From an uncultured Lachnospiraceae bacterium (GTDB lineage Bacteria; Bacillota; Clostridia; Lachnospirales; Lachnospiraceae), in NCBI GenBank assembly GCA_934438085.1, contig CAKSBC010000013.1, positions 1 to 64,000 of the forward strand: a DNA stretch of 64,000 nt. The letters are read 5' to 3'. How positions within the stretch are numbered: the first letter of the stretch is position 1; each line of letters starts with the position of its first letter. Positions 1 through 7,168 of this stretch are shown one piece after another. The notes under the pieces are model-generated. The model made no database searches, was not told the origin of the DNA, and saw only the letters and a program-made list of their open reading frames with translations. Position numbers and translations under genes: made by a program.

Positions 1-1
1 A

Positions 2-41
2 TGAACTGCTACCCGTCAAGTAGACAATTAAAAAAATAAAA
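2..41. repeat. IS terminal inverted repeat, orfB end
   Basis: It starts TGAACTGCTACCC and pairs with the reverse complement of 1688-1727, which starts TGATATGCTCCC; 28 of 40 positions are identical. TG/CA ends are usual for the IS150 group. Confidence 0.75.
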
Positions 42-76
42 TTTCTGCCATCAGATTGTTGATCTGGTGGCAGTTT

Positions 77-1009
77 TTATGCTACCGCCAGATACTGTTC
101 GTGTTTCTCGAATGGTGTCAGAATCCCAAGCTTTCGCTGTAACCGCCTAGTATTGTAGTATTCTATGTAGTTTTCTATCATTTTCACAAGGGAGTCTCTG
201 TCCGTAAATCGGTTTCCATAATACCGTTCGCGTTTAAGAATTCCCCAAAATCCTTCCATTGGGCCATTATCGATGCATTTGGCTACCCGGGACATGCTTT
301 GTGTCATTCCAGCAGTTTCGAGCTTGGCATGAAAGGCACGATTGGTATATTGAAATCCACGGTCACTATGGAATAATGGTGTTGCTCCAGGATTCGCTGC
401 TATGGCTGCATCGAAGGTATCAAATACCAAAGCGTTATTATTTGAGCCTCTGATAACGAATGATACAATCCTTCTATCAAATAGATCGAGGATTGCACTA
501 AGATAAATCTTATGAACTTCAATACCGATGTAGTACTTGAATTCAGTAACATCTGTCAGCCATTTTTGGTTTGGAGCTTCTGCTGAGAAGTCCCTGTTTA
601 ACACATTTTCTGCAATAAATTGAGGATTTGCAGCTTGTCTAGTGCATCCGTTATTGGAATATTTGATTGTGGACTTGATTCCCTTTTTTCGGCAGATACG
701 AAGTACACGTTTATCGTTTGCTTTGATTCCATTATAGCGCTCCAAATCATCCCGTATTCTTCGATACCCCTTATCTGGACTGTCTATATGAATTTTCTCA
801 ATCCCCTCTGCAATGCGTTCATTTTCTGCTTCATACTCCGGAATATCGCTGTGAAGCCATTTATAGTATGCTGCACGGCTTATATGACCAAGTTTACAAA
901 GAGTTCCGATAGGGTAATCATGTTCTTCATGCTCTTCTTTTATGGTCTGATAGATATGTACGTTTCTGACTAGGCTTAGCCCCGCCTCCTCTCTATTTCG
1001 TCGAGTTTT
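77..1009 (-). CDS. IS3-family transposase OrfB (DDE integrase), no own start codon
   Basis: The open frame of about 310 codons encodes the catalytic half of an IS3 transposase: an HTH_21-like region (around KLGHISRAAYYKW and SPDKGYRRI), then an rve core with the DDE residues in WLTDVTEF, FHSDRGFQY and GPMEGFWGILK. The first possible initiator in frame is a TTG at 745, well inside the conserved region, so expression must depend on orfA. Relative to orfA the frame is +1, not the usual -1. A -1 slip on orfA's slippery site enters a third frame that stops after 12 codons at 976-978. Either one base has been lost or gained, or an unusual recoding event is used. Confidence 0.85.
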   Translation of the reverse strand, partial: KTRRNREEAGLSLVRNVHIYQTIKEEHEEHDYPIGTLCKLGHISRAAYYKWLHSDIPEYEAENERIAEGIEKIHIDSPDKGYRRIRDDLERYNGIKANDKRVLRICRKKGIKSTIKYSNNGCTRQAANPQFIAENVLNRDFSAEAPNQKWLTDVTEFKYYIGIEVHKIYLSAILDLFDRRIVSFVIRGSNNNALVFDTFDAAIAANPGATPLFHSDRGFQYTNRAFHAKLETAGMTQSMSRVAKCIDNGPMEGFWGILKRERYYGNRFTDRDSLVKMIENYIEYYNTRRLQRKLGILTPFEKHEQYLAVA

Positions 1010-1658
1010 TTAAGAAAGATACCTCCATTTCTGCCTGCCTCTTTTCCACACGCAGAATCCTATTCTCAGCCTGGAGCTTTTCTAATTCAGACATTTCTTC
1101 AATTGGTTTTGCTCTACCGCGTCGGTCATTAAGAGCGTCAACCCCGCCTGCTTCATACTTTACGGTATAACTTCTTGCTTGCTGATAAGAAACACCGAAT
1201 TTAGCCGCTGTTTCTGTATAATTATGATCATGCGCAATGCAGTATTGAACAATCTCCACTCGGTCGTTAAAAGTGGTTTTTCTCCCTTTGGTCATGATAG
1301 CAGTTCCTCCCGTTCCGGAAGCCTTAAGCTTCTCATGTCCATTATACTTCTTAACCCATAGCTTTAGTTGCGTTGCTGAACGTATACGATATTTGATAAG
1401 AATTTCTTTGACGGGAAGAGTATGCATCAGATAGTCTTGGATTGCAGCTTCCTTAACCTCTTTTGAATAGCTAGAAGCTTTGCTTCCTGTTTTCAATCCC
1501 TCCATACCAAATGTTTCGTATAACCTTATCCAGTCTTTTAATGCCTGTTCTGCCATACCATAAATCCGGCAGAGCTCTTTAAAACCATGAGTGCCAGCTT
1601 GGTATTCTAATATGATCCTTTCTTTTTCTTCAAATGTGTACTTATGTTTAAAAGACAA
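993..1658 (-). CDS. IS3-family transposase OrfA (helix-turn-helix)
   Basis: The 221-residue protein has two helix-turn-helix segments (about residues 5-50 and 125-175) and a C-terminal leucine-zipper-like region (EKLQAENRILRVEKRQAEME), the usual OrfA architecture for DNA binding and multimerisation. Translation starts at TTG 1658, preceded by GGGAG at a good distance. The end of the gene carries the heptamer A-AAA-AAC at 1011-1005, in the phase required for programmed -1 frameshifting. The slipped product would end KKLDEIERRRG, which resembles normal OrfA ends, so the orfA stop frame itself may be the mutated one. Confidence 0.85.
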   Translation of the reverse strand: MSFKHKYTFEEKERIILEYQAGTHGFKELCRIYGMAEQALKDWIRLYETFGMEGLKTGSKASSYSKEVKEAAIQDYLMHTLPVKEILIKYRIRSATQLKLWVKKYNGHEKLKASGTGGTAIMTKGRKTTFNDRVEIVQYCIAHDHNYTETAAKFGVSYQQARSYTVKYEAGGVDALNDRRGRAKPIEEMSELEKLQAENRILRVEKRQAEMEVSFLKNSTK

Positions 1659-1687
1659 AATATGCTCCCTTCCAAGCAGAACAAGAT

Positions 1688-1727
1688 TTTTATTATTTCT
1701 CTTGTCTACCTAGAAGGGAGCATATCA
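1688..1727. repeat. IS terminal inverted repeat, orfA end
   Basis: This is the partner of the repeat at 2-41. It lies immediately upstream of orfA and carries the GGGAG ribosome binding site of orfA just inside it. Confidence 0.75.
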
Positions 1728-1758
1728 TTTAGTGCGACAGCCCCTTTTGAAAGATAAA

Positions 1759-2133
1759 TCAAGCTTTCCACAGACTATGGAGGTTGCAATAGGCATAGAC
1801 TGCTTCGACTTCATCGCCCTCGCAGAGAGCGAAGCAAACCTCAGGCTTTTCGCCGGGATGCAGTTCCTTGCGCTGATTGCCCTGCTTGGTATGGAGAGAT
1901 ATCCACTCGATGTAGTGCTCAGGAAGCATTGGATGCTCCACAGAGCCAACCTTGACATGGACAATCCCGTTTTCTACGGTCCAGACAGGGACATGCTTTT
2001 CTACGGCAGCATCGGTCGTGCCTGGAATGATTTCGGTCATCTTTTCGCCGCAGCATACAACGGGAACGCCGCTGTCTTTAACCTTGGCAATGATGTTACC
2101 GCAATGTTTGCAAATGTAAAACTTCTGCTCCAT
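1759..2133 (-). CDS. dfx: desulfoferrodoxin (superoxide reductase)
   Basis: This 124-residue, two-centre protein reduces superoxide to hydrogen peroxide without making O2, a cytoplasmic defence of anaerobes. Centre I (desulforedoxin-like) ligands are Cys8, Cys11, Cys27 and Cys28. Centre II is the catalytic Fe(His)4Cys site with His47, His67, His73, Cys116 and His119 visible. It lies 18 bp downstream of rubrerythrin on the same strand, so the two are probably co-transcribed: superoxide is converted to peroxide, which rubrerythrin then reduces. The length matches the family. Confidence 0.95.
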   Translation of the reverse strand: MEQKFYICKHCGNIIAKVKDSGVPVVCCGEKMTEIIPGTTDAAVEKHVPVWTVENGIVHVKVGSVEHPMLPEHYIEWISLHTKQGNQRKELHPGEKPEVCFALCEGDEVEAVYAYCNLHSLWKA

Positions 2134-2151
2134 GATAATCCTCCTTTTTCT

Positions 2152-2694
2152 TTAATAGTTTTCTGCGTGAATTTCAAAGTAGCTCTGCGGATGGTTGCAG
2201 GCAGGGCAGACCTCCGGAGCTTTTTCGCCGATTACAATGTGACCGCAGTTGCGGCACTCCCATACCTTGACCTCGCTCTTTGCAAAGACCTCCGCCATCT
2301 CTACATTGTGCAGCAGAGCACGGTAACGCTCCTCGTGGTGCTTTTCAATGGCGGCGACCAGACGGAAACGCTGTGCCAGCTCGTGGAAACCTTCCTCATC
2401 GGCTGTCTTGGCAAAGTCAGCGTACATATCTGTCCATTCATAATTCTCGCCCTCTGCGGCAGAGAGAAGATTTTCGGCGGTGTCGCCGATTCCGTTTAGC
2501 TCCTTGAACCACAGCTTAGCGTGTTCCTTTTCGTTATCTGCAGTTTTAAGGAACAGCGCCGCAATCTGCTCGTAGCCGTCCTTCTTGGCCTTGGATGCGA
2601 AATAAGTGTACTTGTTGCGCGCCTCAGACTCACCGGCAAAGGCAGTCATCAGGTTTTTCTCTGTTTGGGTACCTGCGTATTTTGTTTCTTTCAT
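2152..2694 (-). CDS. rbr: rubrerythrin
   Basis: This is a non-haem di-iron peroxidase that reduces H2O2 using electrons passed through a C-terminal rubredoxin domain. The 180-residue product has a ferritin-like four-helix bundle ([13 protein letters not shown], then [20 protein letters not shown] and EKHHEERY supplying Glu/His ligands) and a rubredoxin-like end with two CxxC pairs (WECRNCG and VCPACNHP). The ATG at 2694 is chosen because AAAGGAG lies 8 bases upstream; a TTG at 2712 in the same frame has no such site. It is the first gene of a likely rbr-dfx operon. Confidence 0.95.
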   Translation of the reverse strand: MKETKYAGTQTEKNLMTAFAGESEARNKYTYFASKAKKDGYEQIAALFLKTADNEKEHAKLWFKELNGIGDTAENLLSAAEGENYEWTDMYADFAKTADEEGFHELAQRFRLVAAIEKHHEERYRALLHNVEMAEVFAKSEVKVWECRNCGHIVIGEKAPEVCPACNHPQSYFEIHAENY

Positions 2695-2750
2695 GGTCGA
2701 TGCTCCTTTCAATTTTTTTGTTTTCGTGATAACACGGTTTTATCATTTTC

Positions 2751-2777
2751 TTTATAAAACTAAATGTTTCATTTCAA
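2751..2777 (-). promoter_or_regulatory. rbr: candidate rbr-dfx promoter with internal dyad
   Basis: Reading the minus strand there is TTGAAA (2777-2772), a 15-base spacer and TATAAA (2756-2751). AAATG-TTT-CATTT, a perfect 5-bp dyad at 2762-2774, overlaps the -35 and could be an operator. The spacer is short, so the call is tentative. Confidence 0.35.
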
Positions 2778-3008
2778 GCATTTTATTTCTTTCTTTAAAA
2801 CAATTATAGGCTGATTTAACTTAAGTAGCAAGCAATAGCTTTCTTTTTGAGTTGCCTTGGAAATGATAGCTGCAGGGTTTAGGCTTTGCAGCATTTTTAT
2901 ATTCAAAATCAATGTGCGTTTTGCGAATCCGTTTTTTAGGACACGTTATCTGATATCATTTAAGAATAAATAATAAATCAATTATATCGGCTGGCTAAGG
3001 AGGTTATT

Positions 3009-3329
3009 ATGGAGAAAATATATTTTACGATCACAGGGACAAATCATCATTACGGACAGGAATTCATGAAACCTGGAATGCGGGTCAAGCTTATAAAAGA
3101 GCCTGATAATAAGTATGACAAAGAAGCGATTAAAGTTGAAATGGATGGTCTTGGGATTATTGGATATGTTGCAAACAGTCCATATACTGTTTTAGGTGAT
3201 AGTATGAGTGCAGGCAGACTTTATGATAAAATAGAAGAGCATGCAAACGGAAAGATTTTATTCATTCTTCCTCAGGGCGTTTTGTGCAGTTTGAAAAGGA
3301 TAAAGGATATACAAATTGATAAAGGATGA
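3009..3329 (+). CDS. HIRAN-domain protein
   Basis: The 106-residue protein is essentially one HIRAN domain: ITGTNHHYG, then VKLIKEPDNKYDKEAIKV and IIGYVANSPYTVLGDS. In other proteins HIRAN domains bind 3' DNA ends or sit in replication-fork remodelling enzymes and Cas-linked proteins; free-standing copies like this have no assigned job. The start follows AAGGAGG with good spacing. There are no partner nuclease or helicase genes nearby, only the oxidative-stress pair upstream on the other strand and a broken dehydrogenase downstream. Confidence 0.8.
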   Translation: MEKIYFTITGTNHHYGQEFMKPGMRVKLIKEPDNKYDKEAIKVEMDGLGIIGYVANSPYTVLGDSMSAGRLYDKIEEHANGKILFILPQGVLCSLKRIKDIQIDKG

Positions 3330-3335
3330 TGCTTT

Positions 3336-3410
3336 ATGAACTATATTCATAATACAAAATCTGATGAATTTGATGATTTCTGTGTATTAGAGGGAGGGAC
3401 CAATGCATGA
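3336..3410 (+). CDS. possible 24-residue small protein
   Basis: The ATG at 3336 is preceded by AAAGGA at 9 bases and opens a 24-codon frame ending at TGA 3408-3410, overlapping the start of the dehydrogenase remnant. No family is recognised. It may simply be the remains of the sequence that once preceded the dehydrogenase. Confidence 0.2.
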   Translation: MNYIHNTKSDEFDDFCVLEGGTNA

Positions 3411-3606
3411 ACGTGACGCCATTGTTAAGGTTACGCTTGCCAGTATTTGCACGAGTGACCTGCATATAAAACACGGAAGTGTTCCGCGTGCAGTTCCCGG
3501 AATAACAGTAGGACATGAGATGGTTGGCATTGTTGAGTCTGTTGGTGATGCTGTAACAAAGCTTCTATGTAATCTTTATGTAAAATTTAATTTAAAGAAC
3601 TGACAA
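3403..3606 (+). pseudogene. zinc-type alcohol dehydrogenase remnant
   Basis: The 66 codons match only the start of a GroES-like zinc alcohol dehydrogenase: DAIVKVTLASICTSDLHI includes the first catalytic-zinc cysteine, and ITVGHEMVGIVESVGDAVTKL contains the GHE motif. Family members are about 340-390 residues. Here the frame diverges after VTKL and stops, and an in-frame TAG lies just upstream of the ATG, so both the first strand and everything after the zinc-binding start are missing. The Rossmann domain is absent, so no enzyme activity is expected. Confidence 0.75.
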
Positions 3607-3657
3607 AGACCTGTTAATGTATTAAAATAAATCTAAAGATATAAGAAAGGTCTGTCA
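3601..3657 (+). promoter_or_regulatory. leader stem-loop covering a ribosome binding site
   Basis: TGACAAAGACCT at 3601-3612 can pair with AGGTCTGTCA at 3648-3657 (one bulged base). The closing strand includes the AAGG that would serve as ribosome binding site for the short leader frame at 3660. The intervening 35 bases are AT-rich. Confidence 0.35.
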
Positions 3658-3659
3658 GT

Positions 3660-3701
3660 ATGAGCCTATGGCTTGTAACAGATGGTGAAAAGCATGGATG
3701 A
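3660..3701 (+). CDS. possible 13-residue leader peptide coupled to the diguanylate cyclase
   Basis: ATG 3660 opens a 13-codon frame (MSLWLVTDGEKHG) preceded by AAAGG. Its TGA overlaps the in-frame ATG at 3694 of the downstream cyclase, an arrangement typical of translational coupling. No homologue is recognised; it could equally be chance. Confidence 0.3.
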   Translation: MSLWLVTDGEKHG

Positions 3702-4848
3702 GTATTTCTATGTTCTGACAGCAATAAATATATTTGTGCTCGCTTTTATGAGTATTCTTGTTAATATAAGCGAGACACTTAACTCTAAGCAGCGCAGCAG
3801 TTTCTTTACAGCGTATCTGCTTATAGCTGTGATATCAGTGATTGAGGTCGTGACTGTTATAGTAGATCAAGAGCCAACAGTTCAGCACCGATATATAAGC
3901 ATATTTAGTAATTTTATAGGTTTTGGCCTTACGCCTTTTGTGCCGATATGTCTTGTTAATGTCCTTACCAAGAAAGTAGATGCCAAGCTGCATATAAAGG
4001 CGGCATATTTGCTTGGATTTATATATTTGACATTCCTTGCAATATCACTGCCGTATGGCTTCGTGTTTAAAGTCAATGCTGACAATGAATATTCCAGAGG
4101 CCCGGGCTTCCCGGTCTACCTTGTTACATACTATTCGAGCATGCTTTATCTTATGATGGCAACGCTTTCAACAGCAAAGTACTTTCAGAATAGAAGCAGG
4201 TTGCTGATATATCCAATAACAATATTCTTGATGGTTGGAACAGCTACACAAGTTCTTTTTCCACATATACACGTAACATGGTTGTGCGTTACGCTTATTT
4301 CCGTCATGTACTTCATATACTGTAATGAGATGTGGAATCAGTTGGACGGGCTTACCGGATTGCTTAACCAAAACAGCTATCTTAACAGGACTGCGGAGAG
4401 ACATGAAAGCGATAAGGTGCTGATTGTTTTTGATGTAGATAATTTTAAACAGGTCAATGATATATACGGCCACTTAAATGGTGATATATGTCTTATAGAG
4501 GTGGCCAATTGCATCAAAAAAGCGTATTCAAGATACGGACATTGCTATCGTATAGGCGGAGATGAGTTCTGTGTGCTTATGCATGACAAGACAGCCATCA
4601 CAAAATGCACTGATAAATTTATAAAATTGCTTGAGAAAAAGAGACAGCAGGTAGAATTTATACCGGCAGTGTCATATGGTTTCGCAGAGCTATCATCGAA
4701 GGAAAATATATTAGATGCCAAGGAACGAGCTGATAAGAACATGTATATCTATAAAAGAGAAAGAAAGAGAAGAGCTACGGTGGAAGCAGCTTTTGCTGAT
4801 GAAGAAGTTTCTCTTGCAGTAGATGGCTCTAATCAGGTGATTTCATAA
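3682..4848 (+). CDS. membrane diguanylate cyclase (GGDEF)
   Basis: The protein of 388 residues has an N-terminal region of about 215 residues with several hydrophobic helices (a 7TM-type sensor is likely), then one GGDEF domain (about 220-375). The signature RIGGDEF starts near residue 291, and DVDNFKQVNDIYGHLNGD carries the metal and substrate residues, so it should make c-di-GMP from two GTP. No RxxD inhibition site is seen before GGDEF. Two starts are possible: ATG 3682 or ATG 3694, the latter coupled to a leader frame. No c-di-GMP riboswitch was found upstream. The sensed signal is unknown. Confidence 0.88.
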   Translation: MVKSMDEYFYVLTAINIFVLAFMSILVNISETLNSKQRSSFFTAYLLIAVISVIEVVTVIVDQEPTVQHRYISIFSNFIGFGLTPFVPICLVNVLTKKVDAKLHIKAAYLLGFIYLTFLAISLPYGFVFKVNADNEYSRGPGFPVYLVTYYSSMLYLMMATLSTAKYFQNRSRLLIYPITIFLMVGTATQVLFPHIHVTWLCVTLISVMYFIYCNEMWNQLDGLTGLLNQNSYLNRTAERHESDKVLIVFDVDNFKQVNDIYGHLNGDICLIEVANCIKKAYSRYGHCYRIGGDEFCVLMHDKTAITKCTDKFIKLLEKKRQQVEFIPAVSYGFAELSSKENILDAKERADKNMYIYKRERKRRATVEAAFADEEVSLAVDGSNQVIS

Positions 4849-4871
4849 TTCAAAGAAGACAGAGGTTGTAA

Positions 4872-5144
4872 TTGGAATTCATAAGAAATAATGAGTTTAT
4901 CCGTTTATATCTTATAGCAATCAATATAATTAGCTTCGGAACATATGCTCTTGATAAGTGGAAGGCAATTCACGGACAGTGGAGGATAAGTGAAAAAACA
5001 CTTATGGGACTTGTGGTTGTAGGTGGCTCAGTAGGTGCACTTATGTCAATGTACACATTTCACCATAAGACCAGGCATCCGAAATTTGCCTATGGCATTC
5101 CGTTTATTATGATAGTTCAGCTTGTGATTTTATTTACACTGTGA
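4872..5144 (+). CDS. DUF1294 small membrane protein
   Basis: This 90-residue protein has three hydrophobic stretches and the family signature GTYALDKWKA, then RISEKTLMGLVVVGGSVGAL and HKTRHPKF. The function of DUF1294 proteins is not known. Initiation is at TTG 4872, directly after an in-frame TAA, with a GAGG about 7 bases upstream. It follows the cyclase by 23 bp and precedes a strong terminator, so the two probably share a transcript. Confidence 0.85.
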   Translation: MEFIRNNEFIRLYLIAINIISFGTYALDKWKAIHGQWRISEKTLMGLVVVGGSVGALMSMYTFHHKTRHPKFAYGIPFIMIVQLVILFTL

Positions 5145-5166
5145 TTTGAGCTGTGAAACAAAAGGG

Positions 5167-5205
5167 ACAGCCCCTGACCACTTCATGTGATCAGGGGCTG
5201 TTTTA
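5167..5205 (+). terminator. intrinsic terminator after DUF1294
   Basis: A perfect 11-bp stem, ACAGCCCCTGA (5167-5177) with TCAGGGGCTGT (5191-5201), is followed by TTT. It lies between convergent transcripts and may work for both. Confidence 0.85.
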
Positions 5206-5277
5206 GGGGTTGGCTTATATGTGGGTAATGTGTGTGATAGTTTTAGTTTTTTAAGCCTTAGTCATATGACTGTTTCA

Positions 5278-6474
5278 TTAAACGAGAGTATCAAGAACTG
5301 CCTTGAAATCAGCGATGATATCTTCAGGATCCTCAAGACCGATACTGATTCTTACAAGACCCTCTGAAATTCCTGCTGCAGCTAATTCCTCTGCTGAGTA
5401 AGTTGAGTGAGTCATGCTTGCCGGATGCTCTACAAGAGTCTCGGCATCACCAAGTGAAACTGCGATAGTGCAAAGCTCAAGCTTGTTGATAGCTGCTGCA
5501 ACAGCGTCTCTGTCAGCCTTAAGCTCGATAGACATCATACCGCCAGGAAGTCTCATCTGCTTCTGCGCGATTGGGTATCCCTCGAAGTCCTCAAGACCAG
5601 GATAGTAAACCTTAGATACTGCAGGATGATCATGGAGGAACTTAGCAACCTTCATAGCGTTTCCGCAGTGACGCTCCATACGGATATCAAGAGTCTTAAG
5701 ACCTCTGGCCATAAGGAATGCGTTGAATGGGCTCATAACAGCACCTGTCATATCCTTAACACCGAACATGCGGCACTTTGTGATGAAGTCTGCGCTACCA
5801 ACGATAACACCGGCGATAACGTCTCCGTGACCGTTAAGATACTTTGTAGCACTGTGTACAACTACATCTGCACCGAGATCGAGTGGGCGCTGGATGTAAG
5901 GTGTTGCGAATGTATTATCAACAGTAACTGTGATCTTCTCATTATATTCATGAGCGATACGAGCTACCTCTGCAATATCGATAACCTTTAATGTTGGGTT
6001 ACATGGAGTCTCAAGATAAACGAGTTTTGTCTTATCTGTAAGAGCTGCCTTGAGCTCTTCAATGTTTGACATATCAATAAATGTAACCTTAACGCCGAAC
6101 TTTGTAACACCATGGCTGAGAAGTGCATATGTACATCCGTAAAGAGTATCACTTGCAACAATCTCATCGCCGGCTTCAACTGTGCTCCAGAGAGATGTTG
6201 AAATAGCGCCCATTCCTGATGCTGTAGCAACTGCTGCTTCACCATTCTCAAGCTCAGCAAGGATCATCTCAACTGATGAAACAGTAGGGTTTCCAAGTCT
6301 TGAATAAATATATCCGTCTTCTTTTCCGGCAAAACGAGCACCGCCCTGTTCAACTGTTTCAAATTCAAATGTTGATGTCTGATATATAGGATTGTTGAGA
6401 GAGCCAGCAGAGTTTGGAAGTTTACCTGCATGAATCTGACGTGTTGCAAAGCCCATTTCCTTATTGATACGCAT
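5278..6474 (-). CDS. megL: methionine gamma-lyase (Cys/Met metabolism PLP enzyme)
   Basis: This PLP enzyme of 398 residues belongs to the trans-sulfuration family. The pyridoxal lysine is Lys211 in SATKYLNGHGD. Tyr112 and Cys114 in LYGCTY match the active-site Tyr and the Cys characteristic of methionine gamma-lyases, and GHGDVIAGVIVG supports that subtype over cystathionine gamma-synthase. The expected reaction splits methionine to methanethiol, ammonia and 2-oxobutyrate. It stands alone, with a long AT-rich regulatory region upstream and a terminator downstream. Cystathionine or homocysteine activity cannot be excluded from sequence alone. Confidence 0.85.
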   Translation of the reverse strand: MRINKEMGFATRQIHAGKLPNSAGSLNNPIYQTSTFEFETVEQGGARFAGKEDGYIYSRLGNPTVSSVEMILAELENGEAAVATASGMGAISTSLWSTVEAGDEIVASDTLYGCTYALLSHGVTKFGVKVTFIDMSNIEELKAALTDKTKLVYLETPCNPTLKVIDIAEVARIAHEYNEKITVTVDNTFATPYIQRPLDLGADVVVHSATKYLNGHGDVIAGVIVGSADFITKCRMFGVKDMTGAVMSPFNAFLMARGLKTLDIRMERHCGNAMKVAKFLHDHPAVSKVYYPGLEDFEGYPIAQKQMRLPGGMMSIELKADRDAVAAAINKLELCTIAVSLGDAETLVEHPASMTHSTYSAEELAAAGISEGLVRISIGLEDPEDIIADFKAVLDTLV

Positions 6475-7061
6475 GTTATCCTGCCTTTCCTTGATAGATG
6501 ACTTCTTACCATGATTATAGGTTTGCGTTCGGTTTGAGTCATATCAATATAAAAATTTTATTATGTTATGTGATGTGTTTGCCCAAGATATAGAAGAGGT
6601 TTGGTTCTCGGATTACATCGGTACATCTATAAAATTGAACAAAACATCGAATAAAATTTAGATGATATTGTTCATTTCTTACTACAATCTTAGCATAACT
6701 ATAAATTAAGTGTTAGTTTTACTTTTAGCTTAGTTGTTATCGAATAATGTGATAACTATAAGAACGTATTATAGTAATAAGTGATAACGACAAATATATT
6801 ACGCCGGTTTATTGAACTTCTTGCATAAATGAAGCAAGTGATTTTTGTGTGATAAGCATTATTATGATCTTATCTGTGAAAAACGGATTAAACTGTTAAA
6901 AATGTGTTGATACGATTAAAGTGATAAAAAATAAAGTTAAAAAGTCAGAAAACGTAAATATAGATATATTACTGATAAATTTATTATCAGCTAAAGTAAA
7001 TAAAAGACGTTGATTAAAATTAAGTAAATGCTTTATCTAATGCGAAAAGATTATTTAAGAC
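6475..7061 (-). promoter_or_regulatory. long AT-rich upstream region of megL with GATAA dyads
   Basis: No gene is seen in this stretch. It contains GTTATC-N9-GATAAC (6736-6756), further GTGATAA copies at 6781, 6849 and 6921, and CTGATAA-N5-TTATCAG (6972-6990). Nearer the gene, GAACAA (6637-6642) and CATC (6645-6648) pair with GATG (6661-6664) and TTGTTC (6668-6673) in an imperfect hairpin. No T-box or SAM riboswitch consensus was recognised. Confidence 0.4.
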
Positions 7062-7097
7062 GAATGCCGCGGGCGTCTGAGATCACCTGCGGCATTC
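7062..7097 (-). terminator. likely terminator after the NhaC-type antiporter
   Basis: A 9-bp perfect stem GAATGCCGC (7062-7070) / GCGGCATTC (7089-7097) is followed, on the minus strand, by a weak T-rich tail. A smaller hairpin, ACCTGT/ACAGGT (7113-7128), sits between it and the gene. Confidence 0.55.
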
Positions 7098-7168
7098 TGT
7101 GAGAGGAATCACACCTGTTTATACAGGTAATGTATATATTATATTTTTAGGAGTTTATTAACTTAATA

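Larger units (their letters stand above)
2..1727 (-). mobile_element. IS3-family (IS150-group) insertion sequence
   Basis: The element has two transposase frames on the minus strand and is bounded by imperfect terminal inverted repeats that start with TG. The ends match at 28 of the first 40 positions, including a shared GTAGACAA block. The left end begins at base 2 of the window, so only one flanking base is visible and a target-site duplication cannot be tested. The element ends just downstream of the dfx stop codon and does not break dfx. Family assignment follows from the helix-turn-helix OrfA plus the DDE OrfB. The frame arrangement is abnormal (see orfB), so this copy may be inactive. 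Confidence 0.88.

Noticed and set aside
1732..2499. Open frame of 255 codons on the + strand opposite rbr and dfx
   Set aside because: It is antisense to two well-conserved genes, has no ribosome site and no recognisable protein features.
3403..3606. A functional alcohol dehydrogenase
   Set aside because: Only the first sixth of the enzyme is present; no NAD-binding domain.
6475..7061. SAM riboswitch or T-box controlling methionine gamma-lyase
   Set aside because: Neither the SAM-I core nor the T-box antiterminator consensus could be found on the minus strand.
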